A DNA stretch of 64,000 bases from Clostridiales bacterium (GTDB lineage: Bacteria > Bacillota > Clostridia > Christensenellales > Pumilibacteraceae). Each line of letters opens with the position of its first letter. Positions within the stretch are counted from its first letter, which is position 1. The stretch spans positions 62,001 through 126,000 of the forward strand of contig JAAVHP010000002.1 in the NCBI GenBank assembly GCA_014799665.1, given 5' to 3'. Of this stretch, positions 42,875-49,780 are shown piece after piece. Made by a program: the position numbers and the translations under genes. Under the pieces are notes generated by a model. It was given only the letters and a program-made list of their open reading frames with translations, did no database searches and was not told the origin of the DNA.

Positions 42875-43348
42875 TCAATCCGAAACTCCGTTCAGTTTTT
42901 GAATGATCAAATCTTTTATAGGCCCGGTAATGCCCCGCTCGATCTTGGTCAAAGCGAGTCTGTCCGCAGGGAAACGGTCGCCCGAAAAGTCCTCGTCGTC
43001 GACCGCGACGAAAACGCCGATCTCGGGATGACTTTCGACAAAGGTCATTATCTCATCGCCACGGTGCTCCAACAGCGGCGTGCCGCCGATAAAGTCCGCG
43101 CTCGTTATACCGAACGGTTTAAGCTGCCGCAGAATGTTCAAGCAGTCTTTCTTTTGCAACCGCCAAGAACTCGACAGCGCAAGCTTGCAGCCGGTAGAGT
43201 CCATTATTTCTTTAAGACGGCGGCAGCACTGCTCGTCGAAAACGTAGTCGTCGATATTATCGTCCCAATTGATCACGCCGTATTCATGCAAACACAAAAC
43301 GCCGTCTATATCCAAAAATAAAACTTTAAGTGATTTATACATACTCAT
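42875..43348 (-). CDS. HAD-domain protein (Swiss Army Knife RNA-repair-associated type)
   Basis: 157 residues. HAD motif I LFLDIDGVLCLHE at the N-terminus gives both catalytic aspartates, motif II LSSSWR, and motif IV-like VDDEDF. The small size without a cap and the LSSSWR block fit the HAD phosphatases attached to RNA-repair proteins (PF18143 type). It probably removes a phosphate from a small molecule or nucleic acid end. Monocistronic. No ligase or polynucleotide kinase gene adjoins. Confidence 0.82.
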   Translation of the reverse strand: MSMYKSLKVLFLDIDGVLCLHEYGVINWDDNIDDYVFDEQCCRRLKEIMDSTGCKLALSSSWRLQKKDCLNILRQLKPFGITSADFIGGTPLLEHRGDEIMTFVESHPEIGVFVAVDDEDFSGDRFPADRLALTKIERGITGPIKDLIIQKLNGVSD

Positions 43349-43406
43349 ACCGACTTTAAACTTTTTTCGTCAATCGTCAAGCAAACGTAACGAAAACTAA
43401 CATTAT

Positions 43407-43841
43407 TTATTCGACCGTGAAACTTGTCCATTCGATATGGTTATATTCCATAACGTCGCTCGAACGCGTCATGCCGATTTTTTCATAGAATCCAATTGCG
43501 CCGTCATTCGCACAAGTATACATAGCAATATTTTTCTCACCGCCTGCTAACTCGTGCATAGTCTTCACCAACGCTTTGCCGATACCCTGTCCTGCGCACT
43601 CTCTAACAACACCTAAATCGGTAATAAACAGCCAGTACGAAAAATCCGTAAGCCCTAAGCAAACCCCGACTATCCCGTTACAATTGTTTCTTGCAACCAA
43701 GCTAAGGGAAGCCTTGCTCAACAACAATTGTATTCGTTCGAGAAATCTCTCTTTTGGATATTGTGAACCCAAATCGGTCTTTTTCAAAAAATCGATATAT
43801 TCATTCGTCGTCAACCGTTCTTGTTTAATTGTGTACTCCAT
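43407..43841 (-). CDS. GNAT-family N-acetyltransferase
   Basis: 144 residues, one acetyltransferase domain. The acetyl-CoA loop is VVRECAGQGIGKALVKTM (about 88-105), preceded by LFITDLGVV, with a C-terminal IGFYEKIGMTRS that is typical of the fold. GAGGT precedes the ATG. Substrate unknown; such single-gene acetyltransferases are common in accessory regions. More A+T-rich than core genes. Confidence 0.9.
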   Translation of the reverse strand: MEYTIKQERLTTNEYIDFLKKTDLGSQYPKERFLERIQLLLSKASLSLVARNNCNGIVGVCLGLTDFSYWLFITDLGVVRECAGQGIGKALVKTMHELAGGEKNIAMYTCANDGAIGFYEKIGMTRSSDVMEYNHIEWTSFTVE

Positions 43842-43942
43842 ATATATGACCTCGTATATTCTTTATAAATGATTATAACGTAAAAAGAACGGAAACAATA
43901 AACCTATTTCAGCGCTATGGCGAATGGTTGGTAAAACAAGAT

Positions 43943-44659
43943 TTATCGATTGCTTTTATAATCGATATTTACCAAGCGTGCTTGCTTACACAAGTCTTTT
44001 GTTTGAATTTTATATTGTTTTCCGTCTTTCAACGTATAAGTTCCGCATTGCCTAAATTCGAAATTAACGTTTTTTCTAATGCATTGTTCTCGAATATCCA
44101 ATGCCCAATCGTAATTAAATACTCTTGCGTTTATATCCGACTCTCCGCCCACTACGACTAACTCGATACCGTCAAGATATTTTTCGATATCTATTCTTTC
44201 CAGTAACGGCTGCGCCGTTATGCACTTATGCTTTATCGGCAAGTCTTTAAATATAGATAATTTATGATCGGCATTTTTTTGATTTTCGATAGTACAGCAT
44301 ACTACCACGTTATCGTATCCCTCGCCCCAGTCGTTAGGAATACATATCATAAATCTGTCTATTCTTTTGGTCAGAAACAAAAACGTGCAGTCCTGTCTTT
44401 CCTTGATCATCTTCCAGCACTCGCCTCTCCACTCGTCCGCTTCTTCGATAAGAAAATCGGTAGAAAAGCATAAATACACGAGTCCCGATTTTAATTTAAA
44501 ACTGCCGTTTTTTAATTTCTCTATCGGCTTTTCAAAGTCCTTCGTCTTTATAATTTCATTTGTATTAATATTTTTTTTTGCATCGCCTTTATGAATATAG
44601 CAATGCAAACAACCGTCACTGCATTTCTTACATCCTCTCCACGGATTCCACACGCCCAT
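43943..44659 (-). CDS. DUF5131 (phage Gp37/Gp68) family protein
   Basis: 238 residues. Starts with WNPWRGCKKCSDGCLHCYIH, the four-cysteine cluster seen in this radical-SAM-like phage family, and continues LVYLCFSTDFL, FLFLTKRIDRF and ELVVVGGESD, which are family blocks. The function is unknown, but it is found in phages and near mobile elements. AGGAG precedes the ATG. A+T-rich. It is the last gene before the element-like region, so it probably came with a mobile element or phage. Confidence 0.88.
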   Translation of the reverse strand: MGVWNPWRGCKKCSDGCLHCYIHKGDAKKNINTNEIIKTKDFEKPIEKLKNGSFKLKSGLVYLCFSTDFLIEEADEWRGECWKMIKERQDCTFLFLTKRIDRFMICIPNDWGEGYDNVVVCCTIENQKNADHKLSIFKDLPIKHKCITAQPLLERIDIEKYLDGIELVVVGGESDINARVFNYDWALDIREQCIRKNVNFEFRQCGTYTLKDGKQYKIQTKDLCKQARLVNIDYKSNR

Positions 44660-44695
44660 ATTACATCACTCCTAAAATCTTTTTCTCTTTACGTA

Positions 44696-44923
44696 TCAAT
44701 ATTTATCGGCGTATTCATGAATACAAAGTATATCGTTTGCATCGAGATCGAGCAAATCACACAATTTGGCAAGCGTATCAAGCGCGGGTAGCTTTTCGCC
44801 CTTCAAATAATGAGATACCGCTTGTTGGCATACACCGATTTTTTGAGCTATCGCGCTTTGCGTCATGCCGCTGTTTTTAATAGCCGCAGATACCTTATTT
44901 TTGATCTTTTCGATAGTAACCAT
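44696..44923 (-). CDS. Xre-family repressor (paralogue 1, outside attL)
   Basis: 75 residues. HTH_3 domain: VSAAIKNSGMTQSAIAQKIG, recognition helix region CQQAVSHYLKGEKLPALDTL, then LCDLLDLDANDILCIHEYAD. It is about two-thirds identical to the repressor at 47067-47354 in the integrated element, with the same IHEYA ending. It faces the small gene at 45071 across three GTAGTA-type operators. Probably the immunity or control gene left from an older element of the same kind. Confidence 0.9.
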   Translation of the reverse strand: MVTIEKIKNKVSAAIKNSGMTQSAIAQKIGVCQQAVSHYLKGEKLPALDTLAKLCDLLDLDANDILCIHEYADKY

Positions 44924-44952
44924 TCAAACCGCCCTAAAAACGTTTTTAACTA

Positions 44953-45026
44953 TTTTACTACGATCGGTAGTAAAATGCTTGACTTACTACCCATGGTAGT
45001 ATATACTATTTCTACTGCCAATAGTA
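44953..45026. promoter_or_regulatory. Three-operator control region with promoter (switch 1)
   Basis: O1: TTTTACTAC-N5-GTAGTAAAA (44953-44975). O2: TACTAC-N5-GTAGTA (44985-45001). O3: a weaker CTACT-N6-AGTAG (45012-45027). The rightward promoter is TTGACT (44979-44984) and TATACT (45002-45007) with a 17-bp spacer that is O2 exactly, so a bound repressor would block polymerase. Layout resembles a lambdoid operator set between repressor and lytic-side gene. Confidence 0.8.
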
Positions 45027-45070
45027 GTGACGCTATTGCCCGAACAATCTAAAACGGAGATTACCCGAAA

Positions 45071-45286
45071 ATGAAAAGAATACAAACGAAACTACCGATT
45101 TCATTAGAAATCGCAAGCGCATTTATAGATAGCGTAAGAATATATTGCAAAGAGTTATTATTAGATGACGAATTTTGCAGGTTGTATACGGCTCTACAAG
45201 ATTATATAGAAAAGAAATTTAGATTACGCACTACAACCGATATAGTAGATAAATATGTAGTCTACGAGCAAAAGCAAAATTCTTAA
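45071..45286 (+). CDS. Small helical protein behind switch 1
   Basis: 71 residues with CGGAGA before the ATG. Mostly helical, acidic and basic residues mixed (SLEIASAFIDSVRIYCKELL, YTALQDYIEKKFRL). No known domain recognised. It is the first and only gene behind the repressor-controlled promoter at 44979-45007, in the place that the 93-residue gene holds in the intact element, though the two sequences are not alike. Probably a leftover early gene of a decayed element. Confidence 0.65.
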   Translation: MKRIQTKLPISLEIASAFIDSVRIYCKELLLDDEFCRLYTALQDYIEKKFRLRTTTDIVDKYVVYEQKQNS

Positions 45287-45461
45287 CTATTAATTAAAAG
45301 ATAGTGGGATTGCCCGCGGAAAACGCGGGCGGACTTTGCGCTTCGCGCAAGCGTCTAGCGAACTTGCGCCCAAAAGTGCTTTTTAATAATCGGTATAAAC
45401 TTTTCTTTTTCTTGTATTATTGTATTCGACTAACAGTGGGCGCACTTCTCGTAAACCTAAT
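45287..45461. other. Gene-free stretch left of attL
   Basis: Contains an 11-base match to the att core (AGATAGTGGGA at 45299-45309), followed by GCCCGCGGAAAACGCGGGC, a short GC hairpin. This may be a worn att site of the older element. Nothing else is recognised. Confidence 0.35.
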
Positions 45462-45523
45462 CACTATCTCCACCACGAAAAAAGCACCGACTTCTCGGTG
45501 CTTTTTTCGTGGTGGAGATAGTG
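45462..45523. repeat. Perfect 29-bp hairpin containing two inverted copies of the tRNA end
   Basis: Left arm 45462-45490, loop CTTC, right arm 45495-45523, no mismatch. The right arm includes the first 14 bases of attL and the left arm carries the same tRNA-Ala 3'-terminal bases (CACTATCTCCACCA) in opposite orientation. AAAAAAGCACCGA...TCGGTGCTTTTTT at the centre is a classic bidirectional terminator. Confidence 0.85.
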
Positions 45524-45532
45524 GGACTCGAA
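45510..45532. mobile_element. attL, 23-bp copy of the tRNA-Ala 3' end
   Basis: Identical over 23 bases to 50827-50849, which is the 3' end (CCA included) of the tRNA-Ala gene. The match breaks at both sides (T-to-G after CTCGAA). Marks the left junction of the integrated element. Confidence 0.88.
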
Positions 45533-45634
45533 GCCTTTTTAGAAAAAACCACCTAAAACCCCGCCAAAAACCCTTGCGGAATACCCGAATTATAGCACAT
45601 TTCAAAAGGACTGTCAAGCCCGAATAAAAACGGC

Positions 45635-45857
45635 ATATTCTTTTAGATTGCCGAGGCAAAAGAAAATGCCGAATACCAACGGAAGCAAGCGCACGGTTTT
45701 GCGGTGTATAATGAGCCGACCGAAGCAACCCGAAAAGGCACATTCTTTTGAGTTGCTTCGGCAAGGCGAAAGAACACCGCAAAATGTTTGTTGTCAAGCA
45801 CACCGTGGAATAAATAGCGAAGCGGTTTATGCCGCGAAAGGTGCTTGACAACAAACA
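45635..45857. other. Nested inverted repeats upstream of rep, candidate replication origin or structured RNA
   Basis: Within 220 bases: GCATATTCTTTT with AAAAGAAAATGC (one mismatch); TTTTGCGGTGT (45697-45707) with ACACCGCAAAA (45774-45784), enclosing GAAGCAAC (45722-45729) with GTTGCTTC (45752-45759); then a perfect 17-bp pair TGTTTGTTGTCAAGCAC (45785-45801) with its complement at 45841-45857. Rolling-circle initiators nick at stem-loops of this kind. Position upstream of rep fits a dso/sso. The nick site was not identified. Confidence 0.6.
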
Positions 45858-45912
45858 AGTACGCGACAATAGAACGGCAAAGCCGATACCACTACCCCGA
45901 AAGGAAAAGCAA

Positions 45913-47070
45913 ATGCAAGTAGCCTACATTACCGAAAAGCTATTTGCGGACGGCTCACACGAAACCCGAATAAAGATAAACAACGAAATAACACCGACTT
46001 CAATCGCAAAGGCAATACATACACGGCACATAAACAAGATAAAGCGAGAAATAGAACAACGTGCCATAATTAACGAAATCAACGCCTTGCGACTTTACGA
46101 CGAAAACTATACGCGCAAATACAAGTTACTGTCATTAGAATTACGCGCCCGCAATCAATATGATTATAACCGTTCGGCACGCCGAGCGCGTCAAACGTTG
46201 TACGACATTTGCAAGTGTAACGATTTTTCCTATTTTGTAACGCTGACATTCGACGCCAATAAAATTGACCGCATGAACGACAGCGCGACAAAGCGCAAGT
46301 ATAGTCAATGGGCAAACGACGTTAAAAAGCAATTCCCGAATATGTATTATGTTACCGTACCCGAATACCACAAGAAAGGCGGGTTGCATTTTCATATTCT
46401 CATAGGTGGAATAACGCTCGACGAGCTAAAAGCAACGCCCGCACTAAATAAGCGCGGAAAGCAAATACACAAAAAAGGCAAAGCGATATGGAATATAGGC
46501 GCGTGGAAAAAAGGTTTTTCCACGTTAAGCATAATCGGCAACGGCGAAGCGACAAAGCACTATATTTGCAAGTACATAACGAAGCAACACGCCGACGATA
46601 GATTTTTCAATAAACGGCGTTATTATGTTTCGCGGAACATAACCCGCCCCGAAATAGAAAAGCACGTTGAAAGAATAGAAAACGCATTAAACGGCATAGA
46701 TACAAATGTTTCGCTTGTATCTTATCTTGACCCGCGCAAAAAGTTTGCGGTGTTTACGCATGACGGCAACGGCATAGTGAATATCGAGCAAAACTCCGCC
46801 GAAGTATTAAAGGACGTGGAAGCGCTCCGCGCCCCGACGAGTGCGCGCGGTGATCGCAAGGGGTTTACCGCGACACCGCGCGCCCGTCGGCGCGCCGTCC
46901 GCTACTCGACGATAAGGACACTTAAAAGGAAAACACCGTTTTCCGATATAAAGAAAATGTACGATAGCGGATTATGGATATACGCAAACGACAAAAGCGG
47001 GGCGTATTTTATACCCGAAAGCGAATTATGGAAATATGATCCTTACGAAATAGGCTTACTCGACGATTAA
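45913..47070 (+). CDS. rep: Rolling-circle replication initiator (HUH endonuclease)
   Basis: 385 residues from the ATG at 45913, chosen for AAGGAAAAG upstream; an ATG at 45829 lies in the structured region. Motifs of a HUH Rep in order: FVTLTFD (motif 1, about 114), HFHILIGG (metal-binding HUH, His159 and His161) and two consecutive Y-x-x-K sites, YICK (Tyr217) and YITK (Tyr221), one or both being the nicking tyrosine. Resembles the G2P/Rep family of small ssDNA phages and plasmids. The Arg-rich C-terminal 130 residues are unassigned. Its stop UAA overlaps the repressor's stop on the other strand in TTAA. Confidence 0.88.
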   Translation: MQVAYITEKLFADGSHETRIKINNEITPTSIAKAIHTRHINKIKREIEQRAIINEINALRLYDENYTRKYKLLSLELRARNQYDYNRSARRARQTLYDICKCNDFSYFVTLTFDANKIDRMNDSATKRKYSQWANDVKKQFPNMYYVTVPEYHKKGGLHFHILIGGITLDELKATPALNKRGKQIHKKGKAIWNIGAWKKGFSTLSIIGNGEATKHYICKYITKQHADDRFFNKRRYYVSRNITRPEIEKHVERIENALNGIDTNVSLVSYLDPRKKFAVFTHDGNGIVNIEQNSAEVLKDVEALRAPTSARGDRKGFTATPRARRRAVRYSTIRTLKRKTPFSDIKKMYDSGLWIYANDKSGAYFIPESELWKYDPYEIGLLDD

Positions 47071-47354
47071 GCCTTAAAATCTATCTTGCCCGAATTATTA
47101 TTAAAGCTGTTATTAACCGTAACGGCTTTTTTAGGTTCGGCGTATTCGTGAATGCAAAGTATATCGTTTGCATCTAAATCAAGCAAATTACAAAGATTTG
47201 CAAGAGTATCAAGCGCGGGATAAATATCGCCCTTTATGTAGTGTGATACAGTTTGTTGACTTATGCCAAGCTCTTTTGCAATAGCTGTTTGCGTTCTACC
47301 ACTGCCCCGAATAGCGGAAGCAAGTTTCTTTTGTATTTCGTTGAGTGTAACCAT
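47067..47354 (-). CDS. Xre-family repressor of the integrated element (paralogue 2)
   Basis: 95 residues from the ATG at 47354 (GGTGG upstream). HTH_3 domain with LASAIRGSGRTQTAIAKELG, recognition region SQQTVSHYIKGDIYPALDTL and NLLDLDANDILCIHEYAE, closely related to the protein at 44696-44923. A 20-residue tail (KKAVTVNNSFNNNSGKIDF) is extra. It is divergent from the long small-gene operon and convergent with rep, so it can control both the operon and itself. Likely the maintenance (lysogeny-like) regulator. Confidence 0.9.
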   Translation of the reverse strand: MVTLNEIQKKLASAIRGSGRTQTAIAKELGISQQTVSHYIKGDIYPALDTLANLCNLLDLDANDILCIHEYAEPKKAVTVNNSFNNNSGKIDFKA

Positions 47355-47383
47355 ATAAACCACCGAAAAAAGATTTTATAATA

Positions 47384-47463
47384 TTTTACGCTTAATGCGC
47401 GTAAAATGCTTGACATACGCTTATTAAGCGTGATATATTATGATTACGCTTAATAAGCGTAAC
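47384..47463. promoter_or_regulatory. Three-operator control region with promoter (switch 2)
   Basis: O1: TTTTACGC-N7-GCGTAAAA (47384-47406). O2: ACGCTTA-T-TAAGCGT (47417-47431). O3: TTACGCTTA-A-TAAGCGTAA (47445-47463). Promoter TTGACA (47410-47415) with -10 TATATT (47434-47439) at an 18-bp spacer that contains O2; O3 lies just past the -10. Same layout as switch 1 but a different half-site (ACGCTTA versus TACTAC). Confidence 0.85.
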
Positions 47464-47489
47464 ATAAATTCTTAGGACGGTCAAGGAAA

Positions 47490-47771
47490 ATGACAAAGAA
47501 AGAACACGAGCAAATCAAAGCGTGGAACATTGAGCAAGGCAAGGCTATGGAAAAAGCGGAAGCGGACTATAAAGCACTTCGGCAAAAGTACATAGGACTA
47601 ATTGGGCATTTAAGTTGTTCGTATGAGCGCGTTATTTTAGAAATAGCGACTTGCGACAAAACGACGGAAGACGAAAAACGCCACGACCTTAGCATTTATT
47701 CAAACTACCTAATTGCATTCGGGCGGTATCGTGCTTTATTCGATTATGTAACAGCACATCAAGGACGGTGA
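47490..47771 (+). CDS. First gene of the element operon, unknown
   Basis: 93 residues with AAGGAA before the ATG. Highly charged and helical (HEQIKAWNIEQGKAMEKAEADY), with two cysteines in SCSYERVILEIATC. No known domain recognised. It follows the repressor-controlled promoter directly, the place of cro or excisionase in phages, but shows no HTH that I can see. Four bases separate it from the next small gene, so the operon starts here. Confidence 0.72.
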   Translation: MTKKEHEQIKAWNIEQGKAMEKAEADYKALRQKYIGLIGHLSCSYERVILEIATCDKTTEDEKRHDLSIYSNYLIAFGRYRALFDYVTAHQGR

Positions 47772-47775
47772 CAGC

Positions 47776-47949
47776 ATGACGGACATACAAGCATTAAACC
47801 GCAAAGCAAAATGCGAGAAGCGCGGAAAGATACATGAGCAAAGACGCGCGGACAAACGAGAGCGAGAGCGCGCAAGAAAAGCGTTACTTCGCCATATAGA
47901 CAACATCAACAAATACGGCGTGCCCTATGCCGAAAAGGGGCGGAGTTAA
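47776..47949 (+). CDS. 57-residue Arg/Lys-rich protein
   Basis: Starts at an ATG at 47776, four bases after the previous stop with GACGGTGA before it, and ends TAA at 47949. Composition is strongly basic and helical (KCEKRGKIHEQRRADKRERE, ARKALLRHIDNINKYGVPY). It may bind nucleic acid. Too short to assign; support is position in a packed operon and correct codon rhythm. Confidence 0.6.
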   Translation: MTDIQALNRKAKCEKRGKIHEQRRADKRERERARKALLRHIDNINKYGVPYAEKGRS

Positions 47950-47953
47950 TCTC

Positions 47954-48229
47954 ATGGTAGGAAGATACGAAGGCAAACTTATAGGTTATCGCACCTATGA
48001 CAAAGACGGCAAAAAGAAGTACATTTACGACGTATTTTGCGAAGGCGTGGAAAAGGACAAAGACACGGGGCTTTACAAAGACGAGTGCAAGGTCGTGTCG
48101 GTCGTGGAAGATACGGAAGCGATAACCGCGCCGAAAGCGAATATGCCCGTTAAGTTCTACGGCGAAGAAACGCGAAGCAAGAACGGCACGTTTATACGCT
48201 ATCACGGCATACAAGCCGAAAAGGCGTAA
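47954..48229 (+). CDS. Small beta-rich protein, possible ssDNA-binding role
   Basis: 91 residues from the ATG at 47954 with CGGAG eight bases before; a start at 47927 would overlap the previous gene. Reads as a compact beta barrel: MVGRYEGKLIGYRTYDKDGK, YIYDVFCEGVEK, CKVVSVVEDTE, PVKFYGEETRSKNGTFIRY. Size, position after a HUH Rep system and alternating strands resemble the single-stranded DNA-binding proteins of small rolling-circle phages, but this is inference only. No family was recognised. Confidence 0.6.
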   Translation: MVGRYEGKLIGYRTYDKDGKKKYIYDVFCEGVEKDKDTGLYKDECKVVSVVEDTEAITAPKANMPVKFYGEETRSKNGTFIRYHGIQAEKA

Positions 48230-48287
48230 ACAACAAAGCGCGGGGGCATATCAAAGCGGTATGCCCCTTTACGCTATGGGGAGCGAT

Positions 48288-48476
48288 ATGACAAAAAGAC
48301 AAGCGAGAGAAATGGAAAATTCGCGACAGTTTGTTGCGGAGCTTGTAAACGAGTTTATAAGCAATATCGAATTAGAATCTTTAAGCATAGAAACACAAGC
48401 CGGTGCGTTTTCGTTAAGGAAGCGCGAGAACGTGCGGAAAGTCGGTTTTGACACGGGGGCAAAGAATGAGCAATAA
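48288..48476 (+). CDS. Small helical protein in element operon
   Basis: 62 residues from the ATG at 48288 (GGGGAG upstream); earlier in-frame ATGs at 48261 and 48276 lack a site. MTKRQAREMENSRQFVAELVNE is helical; the rest ends in a basic patch (FSLRKRENVRKVGF). Overlaps the sigma-like gene by 11 bases (ATGAGCAATAA), which couples their translation. Function unknown. Confidence 0.6.
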   Translation: MTKRQAREMENSRQFVAELVNEFISNIELESLSIETQAGAFSLRKRENVRKVGFDTGAKNEQ

Positions 48477-49020
48477 GCGACCGGACAACAGCGACACGCC
48501 CGACAAGTGGCATTGGGCAATTACGCCCGAACAAATAGAGAAAATCAAGGCTAACGACCGCGATACAATAAATCAAGTGTACTTTGATAATCTCGATAAA
48601 TTCAAACGCATTGCGCGGAAGTACTGTTTTAAGTATCGAAAATGGTGGGCGTTTGGCGATATGGTCAATCAAATCTATTTAGATTTGCCGTACTATAAGT
48701 ATATGACCGCTAAAACGTTTTACCGTTGTATTCGGAATAGTATATACAACGCGATTTATATAAACCGCTGTGCTGTTCTTTCGCTTGATAAACTTCTTTC
48801 CGACGATAGCACGGCTACTTTAATCACTATGATACCCGCGCCCGAATACGACCCCGACAAAGACATTGAATACGAAAAGAGCGTCAAGCGCGTACTTCAA
48901 GGCATAGCACGGCAACAAATTAGTGAACATTGGCGTGATAGATTAACCGCAACAGCATTAAATATACCATTTTATGCGGGAGTTTTCAAATATGAATACG
49001 AATTGGCATTTGCCCGATAA
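48466..49020 (+). CDS. Sigma-70-like protein of the element
   Basis: 184 residues from the ATG at 48466 (GGGGGC upstream). Residues about 35-100 resemble sigma-70 region 2: VYFDNLDKFKRIARKY (2.1), WWAFGDMVNQIYLDLPYY (2.2) and TFYRCIRNSIYNAIY (2.3-2.4). After a linker the C-terminus (SVKRVLQGIARQQISEHWRD) is where region 4 should be but no clear HTH is seen; it ends abruptly with 42 residues fewer than usual. It may direct host polymerase to element promoters, or be a sigma-like anti-host factor. Overlaps the next gene. Confidence 0.65.
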   Translation: MSNKRPDNSDTPDKWHWAITPEQIEKIKANDRDTINQVYFDNLDKFKRIARKYCFKYRKWWAFGDMVNQIYLDLPYYKYMTAKTFYRCIRNSIYNAIYINRCAVLSLDKLLSDDSTATLITMIPAPEYDPDKDIEYEKSVKRVLQGIARQQISEHWRDRLTATALNIPFYAGVFKYEYELAFAR

Positions 49021-49780
49021 TTTAGATATACAAGCCCTTTTTGCCGATTGTGGTATTGACCTTAACGACCCTGCTATATTTCCAAAAGAGCGAACGCCCG
49101 AGTATATCGAATGGCAAGAGCGTGAACGACAAAGGCAAGAAAAGGCGCGAGCGTGGCGAAAAGCTAATCGCGAACATTTGAACGAATGGATGCGGAATTA
49201 CCGAGTAAAACGTGTAGATTATTGCCGAGCTTTGGCGCGGGCTTCGTATTGGTGTAACCGAGATAAAAAGCTTCAATATTTTCGTAACCGTTGGCAAAAT
49301 GACCCCGAATATAGAAAGGCTCATGCGGAGTATTGTCAAAAACAACGAAGTGAAAACCACGAAGCTTACAATGAAAAACAGCGTGATTATTATGCAAGGA
49401 CACGCGAAAAACGTTGTGCGCGTGCGCGAGAATTGTATTATATAAATCATGATGACCGCATAGCAAAGCAACGCGCACGACGTGAAAAGAATCGCGATAA
49501 AATTAACGCAAGAATGCGCGAGTGGACAGCGTTAAACCGTGATTTGCTAAATGCAAAAGCACGAGAGCGCGACCATAAACGACGACAATCGCAAGAATAT
49601 CTTGACGATTATAGAGCCAAAAAACGCGCATATTATGCCAAAAATAAAGAACGATGTGTCGAATATCAACGCGCATGGCGTGCGCGGAAAAAAGCTGAAA
49701 AAACCGTTGCGACGTCGCAACAAAGTGAAAAATTGAATTTGAATTCAAATTCAAAACTAACCGAGAATAAGGACATATGA
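48992..49780 (+). CDS. Arg/Lys-rich repetitive protein
   Basis: 262 residues from the ATG at 48992, preceded by GGGAG. From about residue 45 to 240 it repeats a loose unit of 20-24 residues with N-R-x-x-L/I, a Y/W-Y pair and Arg/Lys runs (REHLNEWMRNYR, RSENHEAYNEKQRDYY, YINHDDRIAKQRARREKN, RDLLNAKARERDHKRR). Such repeats occur in front of HNH nucleases in phages, but no HNH motif follows. It should bind nucleic acid along an extended helix. Overlaps the integrase gene by ATGA. Confidence 0.7.
   Translation: MNTNWHLPDNLDIQALFADCGIDLNDPAIFPKERTPEYIEWQERERQRQEKARAWRKANREHLNEWMRNYRVKRVDYCRALARASYWCNRDKKLQYFRNRWQNDPEYRKAHAEYCQKQRSENHEAYNEKQRDYYARTREKRCARARELYYINHDDRIAKQRARREKNRDKINARMREWTALNRDLLNAKARERDHKRRQSQEYLDDYRAKKRAYYAKNKERCVEYQRAWRARKKAEKTVATSQQSEKLNLNSNSKLTENKDI

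Noticed and set aside
45304..45627. 107-codon frame across attL and the hairpin
   Set aside because: It reads through the perfect palindrome and att site, has no ribosome site, and gives a low-quality translation.
45913..47070. Microvirus (gokushovirus) provirus
   Set aside because: The Rep is similar in kind, but no major capsid, pilot or scaffolding protein is present and integration uses a tyrosine integrase at a tRNA rather than a dif site.
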